A stretch of 64,000 nt of DNA. It comes from Macrotrachela quadricornifera (taxonomy: Eukaryota > Rotifera > Eurotatoria > Philodinida > Philodinidae). The position numbers and the translations under genes were made by a program. Shown one piece after another: positions 24,400 through 37,264 of the stretch (within the stretch, counting starts at the first letter, position 1; the number at the start of each line of letters is the position of its first letter). The stretch covers positions 1-64,000 of the forward strand of contig JAJEKB010001009.1 of NCBI GenBank assembly GCA_022393335.1, read 5' to 3'. A model generated the notes under the pieces. The model did no database searches. It saw nothing but the letters and a program-made list of their open reading frames with translations, and was not told where the DNA came from.

Positions 24400-26094
24400 T
24401 TAATCTTGTTTTAATGGTTGATTGAATGGTAATGTACGATCATCGATAAATTTTCCTGAACCACCACCATTTAAATATGTATCAGAATCCAATGTTTTAC
24501 CATTATTATTATTATTTGCCATTGATGCTACAATTACAACAGCATTTTCACGTGTTATAAATCGATCCCACATTATTCCTAAGAGTTCACCTAAAAAATT
24601 CAATAAAATATATTTATATTTATAAATCAAAATTTTTCTTCTTTTACCAGCTACAACTGGATTTGTATTTTTACCAACTAAACGTAGAAAAAGTATACCA
24701 TCGCCACCAAGATATCGATCAGCAAATGTATCAAATAAACGTCTTTCATGTTGTGTCATAGCTAATTCACGATTAATACGTAAATGTTTTTTCAAAAAAC
24801 TACGACGACCACGATAACTCATTTGTCCAAGCCAAACAATAATACCATAAAATGTTGCACACGTTAAAAATATTAACCAAAACCAATAAAATGCAAATAT
24901 ACGTTCATTGTAAAGATTAACAGGTAATGTACATTGAACCTAACAGAAAAAAAAAACAAACTATTAATTAATAAAACTAACAATTAATTCTGTTTACAGT
25001 ATAATTGAGATTATTATCTCCTAAATATCGAATAGCAAAATCACAATAGACAATACGTGGAAAGAATTCTCTATTTTCCATCCAATCACGTCCACTAAAT
25101 GCACCATAAAGAACCTTTTGTCCATATGACCAATAATCAATGTTAAGAAAACGATTCATTAGAAAAAATTGACCAATAGCATTAATTAAATAACAGATTT
25201 TAATCAAGAAATATATTCCTAAATTTGCAAATATTAAATATATACATATATCAATAAAAAAAGAAATTTAAATTTACCTGTTAATACTCCACCACCAGCA
25301 AAAAACATACATGCTGACATTGTCCGTTTAAATAAATTCTCCGTTACACGAATACTTGATCTTGAATATTGTTCAACTTTTTCATAATGTTTTGCCATTA
25401 TTGTTAAATTTGATCTACGATCTTCAGGATTTGATAATTTCATTTTTGCTAATTGATTTATCATTGCTGGAACATCAAATGTTGCTCGATGACCAATGAC
25501 ATGCCATAACCAAGCTGGTAAATAAGTGCATAAAGCAGCAGCTAGAAATATATATGGAATCCAAATATAATACGGGGTTTTATGTGAACCATTAGCACCA
25601 CGAACAAAATCACGTGTCAATGCCGTTTTATCATCGACTGAAAAAATTAATTAATTAATTAAATAAACATAAAACAGGAAAGACTTTTTTAACCTGAATA
25701 CGTATAATGAATCCAACAGAAATTTTCTACATAAGCTTTATGATTTCCGCCAAAATCAGATGGTGGAATGCATTCAATTGGCGTACCTTAATTAAAATTT
25801 TTATACTATTAGAAAAAAAAAAGACAATAAATTATAAAACATACCAACAAATTGTTTTGCACTAATAGCAATAATAAAAACACCGAGTAAGATTATTGTC
25901 CAACGATGACTATATCTATCATAGACGTCATCATCCTATATAATAGATTATGACAAAAATAATAAGGATTTATTAAATTAGAACTTACATTTCGTCCACT
26001 TTGGCCGACTTTTCCATAGACGCCGATCTAAATAATAAGAATATTTAATTCATAATTCGGATTAAATTAATTCACTTACTAAATCGTACAACAT
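24400..26094 (-). CDS. Innexin (gap-junction protein)
   Basis: Eight exons: 26080..26094, 25989..26027, 25845..25935, 25694..25786, 25278..25637, 24998..25218, 24648..24939 and 24400..24590, giving 433 aa. Four transmembrane segments with two Cys in each extracellular loop: loop 1 has FVGTPIEC (Cys54) and FCWIHYTY (Cys72), loop 2 has VYCDF and VQCTLP. YIWIPYIFLAAALCTYLPAWLW is the expected TM2 region. Innexins form the gap junctions and hemichannels of protostomes and the pannexins of vertebrates. The C-terminal cytoplasmic tail has Asn- and Gly-rich stretches. The first coding exon is just 15 nt, encoding MLYDL; the next codes IGVYGKVGQSGRN, then DDDVYDRYSHRW, the normal N-terminal context before TM1. 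Same strand as the SR gene, 393 bp downstream to upstream. Confidence 0.95.
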
Positions 26095-29000
26095 AACTCT
26101 TTTTTATTTATCTGAAAAACAAAATAGGGTCCTCTAAAACAGCAACGAGTTCAAATAAAATATATGCGCATATATAACGTAGGTCAGCACTTCTCTTCCT
26201 CGTTTCTTTTTTTTTTTTTTTGTTGTGCTTGTGTCTCTGCAGAGAAAGAAAGAGTGAGTGAACAGAACGGTCGGATAGACAGACGAGTCAACTGTTCACA
26301 TTTATATTCGTTCGTTTTTCTTCTCTTTATTTCTCAAATGACCTGAAGGAAGAACAAGAAAAATAGATGGACGTATAGTATACATATACGCAAATATATA
26401 TATCTATTACAACTGGCTTCAGATCAACTGTACGTGCAAACAAGAAGTGGCGGTAAAACAGTGTGATGGCGCGAACATGGCATGTCGGAGGAGGAGGAGG
26501 AGGGAGAAAAATGACATAAACATGTGGAATAATAACGTTGGCATTGTCGAAAGAAATATTTAAGAATGATAACGATTATTCAAATAGTTGAATGTGTATC
26601 TGTAAAAAAACAAAAAGAGAACTATTTTTTAGATAAATAGATAAGCATGAAATATGTACAAAGACATTCGGATAAATATCAGTTTTTTTTTATAAAATTA
26701 TAAAACAGTAGATTACACAACTTAGTATATTATATGATCTGTTTCCGCTTATTAAATCAATACTTGTGATATAAAATATACAAATTTAAATATCATTATT
26801 GAAGAAAATCATCAAATATGTGAAACATATTTATTGCTCATTGTTCTTTAGTCTTGTATTGTAGTCTCATTTGAGTTTTGTTAATTGATAATCAATATAT
26901 TTTATAAATATATCACTATTCACCTATCTAAAGGTGATATTTACGTAACAACAAGCACTATAGGTCATGCATGATCTATGATTATCTAAGAAACAACAAT
27001 CTCTTGTAAACACTTATCAACTATTTCAATGTAATTGTCAAGTTGATATAATTGTACTCAGAAAACTACATTGATAGAATGACATTGTCTCATGAAGATA
27101 AATCATTTAATTCATATTATCATTAAAACTATCAATCACAGTCAGGTGATAATTTAAAACTTTTCATTCGTAATACTAAGAAACTCATTATCTATTAATA
27201 TCTGGCGTCAATCTTGTGCAATAAAGCTGTTAATTGATTGTAAAATACTATATTGATTAAAGAAAACTTATAAAAACTAATGAATTGAAAAACTTTAGTA
27301 TATCGACGTTTATTTTCTAAATTATCATTTTCATTCCAATACCTATGTGTTATATTTGTGATTAATTCATTTATCTTATTGATTTCTCTGATGCATTCCG
27401 TTCAATCTAAAAACAAATCAAAATTTTCGATCAGCCAAGTAAGAAAACGAAAAATTTTTTCATTGATTTCAACCGTATACATTAATGGTGAATTCGAAAA
27501 AATGTTTTAATTGAGATTTCTGTTTTTATCATAAAACGTACATATTTTTTTGATTGAAATGGAACTCAAAACATTGAGAATCTGTAATATGGTAGCTGGT
27601 TTTCTCACGATGGATTAGCATCTAAGGATATGTTTTTGTTTTTTGATCGACTCAGCTTAACATAAGTTCCAGTATAGACATTTATTTATTAAGAAAGTTA
27701 ACTAAATAGTTCATATAAAGCAGCAATGATTGAGATAGAATTCTTATTATTTAGGATGTTTTTGCATAATTTGACATATATTAAACATCAAATGATGGAA
27801 AATTCGTATTTCAACTGGTTTTTTTCAACATTGATTAAGTATAATAAAGAAATACAATAATCTTCTTCATTCACAATTCTTATTAAAGTTGATCATATAA
27901 AAAGGCTTAGATAGACTCTGTTTAATATTAAAACCTTCTATCATTATTTTATTTCCAGTTTCTACTGTCAGACTATACTTCATCAACACTTAACCCGTGT
28001 TCAGTTAGGTATTCTTTAAGTCTTGTTAGTACCTGATCTAAGAATTGTCACAGAAGTTCTGAAACAATTTTATAAATCCCTATTCTCGCATTCAACAAAA
28101 ATAAAGCCTTTAAAATTTTGATGAATTATTATACTATCTAGTATCACATGACGACAATGTTTGAGGTCTATAGCTTGCGTTACAGAACTGAGGGTGTATA
28201 TAAGACAAACGGTTTTGTCTATAAAAATGGATGAAAGATTAGGAGTCATTATTTTAAATCAAAGATTAAAAAACAATCTTCTTTATTGGAAGACTTGAAT
28301 AGTCAACAATTTTGATTTCTTGCTTAACTATCAAGAATAGTTATGCGAATCAAGACGATGAAACTAAATAGTGACTATTTTGAATTTAATCGATTGGAAA
28401 AAGTAAGTTTAATGTGAAATCATAAATCCTTCACCTTAAATTTCAAAATAAAAAGTACCTGTAAACAAAGTCATACATTCTTTTCTTTAATTTTCAAGAT
28501 AATAAACCTCTTGAGAATTTATGAAAATTTTTCAAGGTGTACAAGATTATAAACAAAGATGCCTTTAAATGCCGTTAAATATTTTTTATTAATCGATATA
28601 ACCCAATAAACTGTGTTGTAAAACTAGCCAATAAACAATTCAAAATCTATTCTAAAAAGGAACGAATGATAGATAATATAATAATTCGATTAAAATTATT
28701 AATCAATTAAGATGATAATTAAATATAGGAACATCGATACTTTATTTAAATGTATAAAATCGTTTCACAACTTCGAAGACATTTCTTACCCTTGGTGACC
28801 TTTTAAATGTACAACAAATTGGTAATAATAAGTTTCAAGAATATAATGAAATGTTATCGTTATAGTTAACAATTTCAATAACAATATCTACTGCTGAACG
28901 ATCATTTAGTGTTATGAATCGAATAAAACGTAATTATGTTGTAGAATCTGAACAGGAACTGCTATGATTCTATTTCTCTTAGGTCATTTTTAGTTTTTTT

Positions 29001-29531
29001 AAAATCATCCTTCTGTTACTCAATTATTTTTTATTTCATTAGAAACAATAATATGTTAGATGCACTTACCGTTTTAAACAAATAAAATAATTCCTTTCAA
29101 GTCATTTTCAAGGTTGACTTGACTGAAAACTTGAGCCTAATCTAGATTCAGATCGCTTCGCTGCCCATGAATATCAATCAATTTTTAATTTTTTGGTGAG
29201 TTCTATAACATAGAATTAGGTTACAAAATTCATTGGTAGAAATCATTACTTTGTAAGTCAATTGGCGATCGTGTGTGTGCTGTTCTACAATTAATCATTA
29301 TAAGGGTCCAAAAAAAGACTAGAAAATACACTATAACAAAAAATACAATTCTTTTCGTTCTCTTTTATCTTTTGTTTTTATTCATTTTCCTTTTCAAATT
29401 AGGCACGTGGCTTCAAACTATATATTATGTTAGTTTCGTTTGCTGATACATATGCATTCTTTCCATCATATAATCATTTTTAAAACAAAACGTGTCAGAA
29501 TTGTTTTTATCAGTGATAAAAGTGGATCAAA
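26095..29531. other. Gene-poor interval upstream of innexin
   Basis: About 3.4 kb. The first ~450 bp (to about 26540) is less AT-rich, with a GAGGAGGAGG tract at about 26490-26510 and T-rich runs, and is the likely promoter/5' UTR region of the innexin gene. The rest is AT-rich and non-coding except for a decayed hAT-transposase tail at 28758-28967. Confidence 0.5.
28758..28967 (+). pseudogene. Relic of a hAT-family transposase C-terminus
   Basis: One frame from 28758 to the TGA at 28965-28967 reads as a hAT dimerisation region: a segment ending EYNEMLSL, then an in-frame TAG, then LTISITISTAERSFSVMNRI and KRNYVVESEQELL. The STAERSFS...RIK motif is the hallmark of the C-terminal hAT dimerisation domain. 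I could not trace the zinc finger or catalytic part upstream, and there are no obvious terminal repeats, so this is a broken, presumably inactive remnant of a DNA transposon. Confidence 0.7.
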
Positions 29532-30407
29532 ATGGAACAATGGGATCGAACTTCTCAATTAATATTTTCAGCAATTATTGGTGTTAGTCGTACAATTGGT
29601 GGTCTACCTATAGAGCATCCACTTGATACTATTAGAACTCGATGGCAAGCAAATCCAACTCCATCATCTAATACTATAACTGTTGCTCGTGAAATTTATA
29701 GAAATAAACATATCTTAGGTTTTTATTCAGGTGCATTACCAAATACCACTCGTCGAACAATTAAACAAATATATCGTTGGCCAATGATACTTTTCTTTCC
29801 TAATTTTTATCGAGAACATATTTTGTCAAATCATATTCAAGAAAAATATCCTCAATTACCAAAAATTCTTACAGGACTTTCTATTGCAAATTTTGAAATT
29901 GCTATTATTAATCCATTGGAAAGATTGAAAGTATGGCTTATGACAAGTCCTGATAGAATTAGTATTTTAGAATTTTTTAAACAAGCTAAAGGTAATATTA
30001 TTCGTGAACTTTATCGTGGTACATCAGCAGTATTTTGGCGACAAAATGTTTCTTGGATAACATTTCTCTATACGGATGAATTAATAAAAAATAAATTCCG
30101 TGATTATAAACAAAATGATACATTAACTCATTTAGAATTACTTATTGATGGTATGCTTGTTGGTTTTGTCAATACTGCTGCAACAATGCCATTTGATTAT
30201 GTAAAAACACAAAAACAAAAATTTTTTCAAGATAATAAATCTATAATTGATATTATTAAAATGACATTAAAAAATCATGGAATCTCTCGATTTTACGTCG
30301 GATGGAAAATTTATCTTGTTCAATATGCAATCGGGGCTATTTTTACAGTTAATATACTCGATAAGTTAGAACAGAAGTTTAAATCTACTTCAAAAATAAA
30401 TAAATAA
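29532..30407 (+). CDS. Divergent mitochondrial carrier family (SLC25) protein, intronless
   Basis: Single exon, 291 aa. The three carrier signature motifs are visible in the three ~100-residue repeats: PLDTIRTRWQ (Pro30), PLERLKVWL (Pro128) and PFDYVKTQKQ (Pro220), each following a hydrophobic helix, with Gly-rich turns such as GFYSGALPNTTRR and ELYRGTSAVFWRQ. Members exchange small metabolites across the inner mitochondrial membrane; the substrate cannot be read from the sequence. The second and third repeats are recognisable but divergent. Length is typical (280-320 aa). The absence of introns, unlike the compact clusters around it, suggests a retrocopy or an unusual origin, but the frame is fully intact. 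Alternative: an orphan carrier specific to this lineage. Confidence 0.8.
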   Translation: MEQWDRTSQLIFSAIIGVSRTIGGLPIEHPLDTIRTRWQANPTPSSNTITVAREIYRNKHILGFYSGALPNTTRRTIKQIYRWPMILFFPNFYREHILSNHIQEKYPQLPKILTGLSIANFEIAIINPLERLKVWLMTSPDRISILEFFKQAKGNIIRELYRGTSAVFWRQNVSWITFLYTDELIKNKFRDYKQNDTLTHLELLIDGMLVGFVNTAATMPFDYVKTQKQKFFQDNKSIIDIIKMTLKNHGISRFYVGWKIYLVQYAIGAIFTVNILDKLEQKFKSTSKINK

Positions 30408-30919
30408 ACAAATTTACCAACACATTGGAAATAAATACTTGTCATTAGCTACTATAATGATAATAACAGCACTAATTTTTTCATTGAAATCTTAAATGCA
30501 ACTACTCTACAGTTCTCGCATATGTCAATTATTGAGAGTTGTCTACTGGCGTTATCTATGTTGATACAAGTTTTCGAGAAATTTCTTAAACTTATCTTCT
30601 TATTATAAAGAATCCGTAGCTTTTTCACTCATGATTTTTTAAATTTTGTTTTTGTATGTATCGTACTAAGATTATAGATGCACATATGGAATGATTCATT
30701 TTTTACAAGAAGGAAGGTGTCCAATTGAAAATTTACTGTTAATAGAATAATTCAATGACATTATGTATTCATCAAAAATTAAAAAATATTTTTCCAATAG
30801 AAATTGATTCGTATATCAAAAACAATGAACCTTTTTTTATCTTCTGTGTATTCGAGACTTATTGTCAATTATATTTCGAAAACTTTATTACAAATAAATT
30901 TATTTTTGTATAAAAATTA
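30408..30919. other. Spacer between carrier and hydrolase genes
   Basis: About 510 bp, AT-rich, no coding content seen. It should hold the 3' UTR of the carrier gene and the promoter of the ABHD10-like gene, both on the + strand. Confidence 0.45.
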
Positions 30920-31639
30920 ATGTCGTTTACAATCGTCTTCATTCCTGGTTATCAGTCATTTGTTCCTTCGACAAAATCAACTTTTCTTCGAGCGTGGTGC
31001 AATGAACGTCATTATCGTTTTGTTACGTTTAATCATGATTTTTCATCCCCCGATTCATTTGTAGGCACTTGGTATCATAATCTTCTGTCTGTTCTTTATA
31101 AAGAGACTGGTAACGATAATCTTATTTTAGTTGGTGCTAGTTTAGGTGCATGGCTTAGTCTTCTAGTTATCATTAGAAAAGAAATCAACATCTCATTACG
31201 TTCTCGTATTTATGGAATTCTTGCATTGGGCATGAGTATGAATGGTACTGAAATATGGTTGAATGAAATTGAATCAGTGGAAAATCGTTCTAATCGTGCT
31301 TATATTTATCGTCGACCAAGTTCTTATTCATGTACAGGTTATTACGATATACCGGTTTCAATGTTACTTGATTCAAAAGAATATTTATTACCAACTGAGT
31401 GCGGTTCAATTCAGCTTGAGTGTGATAATTGTTCATTGATTTTCATGCATGGTATGCTCGATTCTGATGCATCTTATCAGCGTGTACTCGATTTTGAAAG
31501 CCGTTTGAAGACTAGAAATAAAGGGACCATAGAAATACGTCTTATACATGACGGTGATCATCGATTATCACGTAATGAAGATTTAGATAAAATTAAACGT
31601 TGTTTAAATGATCTTATTGAAATATCGACAAAGAAATGA
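30920..31639 (+). CDS. ABHD10: ABHD10-like alpha/beta hydrolase, intronless
   Basis: Single exon, 239 aa. Motifs in order: IVFIPGYQSF...STKSTFLRAWC (the K-A/F-x-x-L-x-x-WC opening typical of this family), FNHDFSS, WYHNLLSVL, nucleophile elbow GASLGAWLSL (Ser74), FMHGMLDSD.... (acid region) and HDGDHRLSRNEDL (catalytic His). Vertebrate ABHD10 is a mitochondrial hydrolase that depalmitoylates peroxiredoxin-5 and deglucuronidates acyl-glucuronides; close bacterial homologues exist. No N-terminal targeting peptide precedes the first strand here, so either the protein is cytosolic or an upstream exon is missed. It lies 512 bp after the carrier gene on the same strand. Confidence 0.75.
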   Translation: MSFTIVFIPGYQSFVPSTKSTFLRAWCNERHYRFVTFNHDFSSPDSFVGTWYHNLLSVLYKETGNDNLILVGASLGAWLSLLVIIRKEINISLRSRIYGILALGMSMNGTEIWLNEIESVENRSNRAYIYRRPSSYSCTGYYDIPVSMLLDSKEYLLPTECGSIQLECDNCSLIFMHGMLDSDASYQRVLDFESRLKTRNKGTIEIRLIHDGDHRLSRNEDLDKIKRCLNDLIEISTKK

Positions 31640-32171
31640 TTTGCACAATCTTCGATCTATTTTGCGACGTTTTTTCTACTTGTAATTTAAAGGTTCACTT
31701 ATTTTTGTATAAATATTATTTAATGTAAATTATTCTTTGTGCTAAGTATTTGTTGAATTGAATATTGAACGATATATATAGATTTGAAATAGGTTTAATT
31801 AATCTTTGAAGTCGAAATATACTACTCAATAAATCAAACAATATGTATGCAACATTATTTACAAAATAAGAAATTAGATTCTATATGGGCTATATTTGTG
31901 GACCGGCAACGACAGATTTCAAAATTCTTAGTCATGTTCAATGTTCTTCATATAGATACTTACAATATTTTTTTAGTTTTTTTCTATTGATGAAACTTTC
32001 CGTTAATTTGATGTAATTGAAGAAATATAAAAGTTTTAAAGTATGTGAAACAAATTAAAGTTAAAAAATAAGCAAGTGTTGCAATATGACAATTTCGTAT
32101 ATTTTCTAGTGTAATTATGAATTGAAGGGAAATATTTTCAGAAAACATTTTCAATAGACACCTGATCTATT

Positions 32172-32396
32172 TTAGTTATATGGATAATCAAGGTAAAGAC
32201 TTCTTACTATCGGTGTCATAGTTTTTTTATTAAAGAATTTGAGAAAACTCCTTGCATATTGTATATTCTTATCTTTAGGATCATTATGTGGTAAAATATA
32301 CGTTTGTTTGATCAAACAGGCATCGAGAAAATACGACGTTATTTGTATTGGTGACAAATCTGTATTATAAGCTAATAATTGATAGAGAAAAATAGT
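32172..32396 (-). pseudogene. Possible coding remnant or isolated last exon
   Basis: On the minus strand a frame is open from 32396 to the stop at 32172, about 74 residues. The composition is protein-like (QLLAYNTDLSPIQITSYF, LIKQTYILPHNDPKDKN, IVRSLYLDYPYN). It has no start codon in good context. It does contain an acceptor-like TACAG just before DLSPIQ, so it may be the last exon of a lost or unseen gene. I do not recognise the family. Confidence 0.3.
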
Positions 32397-33196
32397 TCAT
32401 AGCTTAATAATCGTTACGTCTAATTACTATAAGTGTTTCTTTTTTGTAAGTTTAGAATATAACATTCCTATTCGTAATACACATATTACATGAAAAACCT
32501 GACTTCATCACGGTATATCTTATTTCTATGTCCCGTGATATTCAAAGATGTCAGGCCATGCTTTTACTCAATACGCACAGAAGAAAATTTTCTATAAAAT
32601 CGTGGTTTTTAGACATATTGATCAACAAAAAAATCGCCGCTCTTTTTTGCAAAAACGAGAAAAGGCGGAGTATTTCTAATCATACAACTGTGTACGATAG
32701 AAACAGTTTACATTCTGAAAAAAAAAATCGAATCCTAAACTCCGAATTTTAATTTCAAAATTTTATTTTAAATTTTCAATAATTCAACGTGCAGAAATAA
32801 TATTGAAGAAGAAAGGTAAAATGGAATAAAGTAGGTTATTCGATGAAGTTCTTGTATCGACGATTCTATTTTTTTTGTCAAATTTTCTGTATGCTCTTGT
32901 CGAACAGAAAATGACAAAATTTTTTGCTTTAAACTAATTAAGAGAGGATTTATCAGTCGATCATCAAGATTGACATAGGATTAGTCGAAACTAAAATGTT
33001 TCTTTTAGACTTTTTCCTTTAGTTCAAATGAAGGATGATATTGCGTTTCTTGTAAATCGAGAGCATTAAGTTTTTTTTTTGAGATATTTGTGAGAAGTGC
33101 TGAAGACTGCAACCATCCATTTTTCAGGTCAGACTACATATATTTCAACTTAAATGAGAAGAGTATATCAGTGAATAAGATTCGACGAGAAGATAG

Positions 33197-34210
33197 TCAA
33201 AGAAAAACGATTATCCACAATTTGATGACGTTCCATCTAAAAACTGGTTAATTCTTTATTATCACATTCAACACGAAGAAATTAATGATATATTCAATGA
33301 TTTTCTTTGTATGAAAAAAAAAGTGTTCAACAGCAATTTTATTTCGATTAATGAAATATTTAGTTCAAAACAAATTAAACTCGTACCTTTACAATGGTGG
33401 ATAGATAATTGAGAAAAATATTTTTGATATATATATTGTAGATGAACTAAATTTCAGCATGCATCATATTGAATAAGTGAGAACTATCGATTGATTCCAC
33501 AATGAAGTGTTTCAATCAATCTCAATGTAATATCATGTGCAAAAAAAACAAGCGATGCTAAGGATGAAATTCCAATAGATATATATGATGTTTTTGATAT
33601 TGGAATTGATATTGAACTATTTGTGTCTGTTTTGTGTAAAAATAGAACGTTTTTTAATTACGCCAAAGGAACAAGTTGCTTATATCGTCGATTGATGTTT
33701 AAATAAGTCATAAATAATCAATCTATGGATTGTCTTTACTACGATGGAAAATGATTATCTATCTCAAATTAAGAGCAAATATTGATCTTTAATTTCATCA
33801 GACTCAAGTTTGCATAAAAAAAAACTGAATAAATTTTGAGCGAATAGTTAAAGAGGATTGCCAATAGACTAGTAGAGAAACGCGATTGGAATTGACGTGA
33901 ACATTGATATTAGCAATATCTAACATTTACCAAAAATCTATATTTTAGTTGTTAGTTTTTTGAATTTTCCAAAAAAAATTTGTGTGTGAATGTATTTTTC
34001 GAGTTTTAAGTATATCTTTGAATCTTTGATGATCTACCTCCGAATTTGGATGAATCGCTCATTAATCAATCTATTGTTTATTTACTTAATTGCCTCCTTG
34101 AAAGATTTGACTTATAAGATGAACTTGAATGGTTGCTGTTATCTTTAAATAAAAAAATACCCCCGAATAATATTTTGTCATCTTCGTCTTCGCTTCAAAT
34201 CACAATATAG
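33197..34210 (+). pseudogene. Decayed ~1-kb single-frame coding relic
   Basis: In one continuous frame, three clearly protein-like stretches are separated by stops. 33197-33412 encodes about 71 codons including VPSKNWLILYYHIQHEEIND and KLVPLQWWIDN. About 33548-33706 includes DEIPIDIYDVFDIG and NRTFFNYAKGTSCLYRR. 34025-34210 includes FDDLPPNLDESLINQ and DELEWLLLSLNKKIPPNN, with a TAA at 34115-34117. Between them the same frame keeps a coding-like composition but carries many TGA/TAA/TAG codons. Because all pieces share one frame over about 1 kb, a single decayed intronless gene is likely. The family is not recognised; a transposon ORF or a retired gene-family member are both possible. Confidence 0.5.
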
Positions 34211-37200
34211 CTAGATAAACGGAGTTGATGAATCGTCTCTCTTAAAAAACACTGACTGTAGAATAGATGAAAGTGTTGCAAAATCAGTGGAAAGAAAAAA
34301 GCAGAGTATTGCCTCATAACCCTCTCTCTCTAATCAAGGGTGAATGATCGATCGATTAACGATAAAAGATAAAAAAAAAGAAAAATTTCTTATCATCGAG
34401 TATCAATCGATGCAAGACGGCAGCAGTATTCGTTGTTTATAGTTCTTTCTGTTCACTCTTAAGTAGAGACCTACCGGGTCAAACTATTTTCACTTCGACT
34501 ACGTCTCCAAAAAACTTTTCCTGTAAATTAAAGACAGCTTAGATGTACAAAGATTTGATGTAATTCACGATTAGTATATTATTACAAACCATATCTGATT
34601 AGGGAGTATTGTGCTTACGTAAAACTTTACTTTTCTCACATATGATAATGGCCTAAATAGTAAAAATATTACATAAGAAAAGAATAAAAAAAAATATTTA
34701 CGAAGTTATTATAATTTTACATCTACTCCGACTCCCACAATGGTGGAGTCCAGAGTCAGATGGAAGCCTCTACTACTCACATCATCGAATTTCAATGATG
34801 TATATATCAATGAATAATTCTAAAGAACCTCAAAATTCCATATCAGTTTGCATTGGATATCTTTTTATTTGAAAATTCAGAGTAAAATTGCATATACCAT
34901 TGTATAGTTAATGAACATAAAAATCTCTTGTGGCTAGTATGTAGTTAGTCAGTCTGTACGAAAACTTCAATGATTAAATGTAAGAACTGAGTTTTGACGA
35001 CTTTTTGTTTAGAGCTATAGCCAGTGATAGTTATAGGGAAAATATGAAACTTTTGAAACTGTCTGCTAATAGCCTTCCATACTGCAAAAAGGTATTCTAA
35101 AGACAAGGCACTCTTTCTCTTCTGCAAAATATGAATCTCAGTAATACTCAGATTAACGTCAACAACGGAAAAATCTTTTTTAAAGTATTTAGGACATCAA
35201 GAAAAAACATTTATTTTTGTGTCAAGTTTCGTATATATAAATGGAAGAGAGTCTACGGTTGCCTTCTTCATTGTTTCCACAACATTGGTTTTGTTTAACA
35301 TTTATATTTAACTTCGACTCAAAACTTGTGTGATCTCTTTTCTGCTAAGTAACCAACGTGCAATTCATCGGTATGTTATTGTATCAAATAATGGCTGCAT
35401 GTCTCACTGCCTTACCCTTTTATAAAAACACGCTTGACGTTTCAGTATGAGTAAGTTCATTTCTAATATTGCGCCAACTACCAGCTTTAGATTACGTGAC
35501 TTGTTGTGAGATTTAGAAGCGTCTGTCCGCCAAATGCTAACTTGAATATGGATGTCCGCGTTCCCCAACTGACCGGCTTCATTACTACAATTTCTGTCTT
35601 TGCGCAACAAATATAGTTAACACCCAGTCAAGACAGCAGTAGAATAACATCAAGTGGATCGAATTCAATCTACAATGAACAGTTAATTCGAATATTCGGA
35701 CGATAACTTCTTTTTTGCAACAAATCATTGAAGACTAAAATAAAATTGATCTGTTATTTCTTCTAATAAGGAATTGATGTTAACAACACCAAATTGAGTC
35801 TAGTCTATCTATGCAGTCGTAATAGTTCATTCCACACGAACGTTTGACTGAATCATGTTTGGATATAGGTTGAAAATTTAGACGATAAGTTTGTCATTTG
35901 GATGAAAAGAAGTCTTTGATGCAAGGTTGAGACCGTTAAAGGCACTGAGAAAATGAATTATCAGAAGAGCTTGTGTTAGCCAACCACTATAACGTCATCT
36001 TTCTTTGCTGGACAGAACGATAAAATAAACGAATCTTACTGTTCCTAAACAGAGAGTAACACACATTTTGTCGTCTGTATGCACTTGGATTGCTATAGTT
36101 CTTTCACCGATGGAGATATTCGTATTTCTCGACGGAATCCGATAGTCAGATCTGCCATCGGAAGTGTATTTCGAAAATATGTTTTTACAAATTTACCAAT
36201 CTTTTTTTTGTAGTTTCTAAATGATCTAATGAGATGAACAAAAGTAAGAATCTTTTGCTTGGTGATACTGAAAAGAAGCAATAGAAAACGAAACTCCTAG
36301 AGGAAGGACAAATATAACTCGTTTTATTGAATTACTGCTGTTGGATGTGGTGTAAAAACAATACAGAAACTAACAAATTATAATGATTTAAAGAAATGAT
36401 CCTCAATCCTCGATCTGTTTATATGGATGGTCTGAGAGATTTACGATATAGTCTTATGTACTTTCAAGGTGCTTGACTTTAGAACAAATATCCTTAGGAT
36501 TTTTTATTCTACCCTTACAAGTTTCAAATTCTACAATTTATATCGAAAATATTAATTCTATGAAGATTTATTGATAAAAGAACAGTGATGCACGGTTGAT
36601 AGACAAGAGTTTATTATTACGCATTCAGAGATTTTTCATTCTACAAATTACACTAAGATAACCATGAATATATTTTCTAAATTTTATTGATGTAAGTTAC
36701 AGCAATCGAGATTTTACAAAAAATCGCATTCAATTGGCAAAATTGTACTATGTTAATATTTATTTTTTGCGTTATATTTACATAAAAATGATAGAGTAAT
36801 TATTATTGAACCTGTTGAATTCAATCAAATAATCAACTTAGTTATTGTCGATAGTGGAAGATTTCGTCGTTAAAATATTGAACTTTAGAAAGAGATTATT
36901 GAAGTTATTAAAGAAGCAATTGATTTTTTTAAATAGAACAAAAAGATTGATATAATATATTGGATGAATCCAAAGAATTGAATACATTGTTCTGACAAAA
37001 GGCTTTCTTTACGTGTATCGAAAAATATATGAAAAATTCATTTTATACATAAAATTTTTTTTTTCATATTAATTCAAAAACATATATTAATTATATTTTA
37101 ATAGATGAAGTATTATCAAAACATTGATCAGATTTATTAATTATAAACACTTCTAATATTATGATTTTCATAAAAATAAAACAGGATATAAAATATTCAC

Positions 37201-37264
37201 CATGCAACAATACATTAGGATTTATGCAAATCAAACCTTATTATATAATATTGGCTGTGATTTC

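Larger units (their letters stand above)
31640..37264. other. Gene-poor interval with decayed coding relics
   Basis: About 5.6 kb without an intact gene. It contains a possible exon remnant at 32172-32396 (-) and a roughly 1-kb decayed frame at 33197-34210 (+), both listed. A hairpin of two ~20-nt arms occurs at about 32868-32925, and a small imperfect palindrome (GACTCCCAC/GGTGGAGTC) at about 34729-34749. At about 36800-36950 (+) a short protein-like stretch interrupted by stops is also visible. The rest is AT-rich with no recognisable content. Confidence 0.5.
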
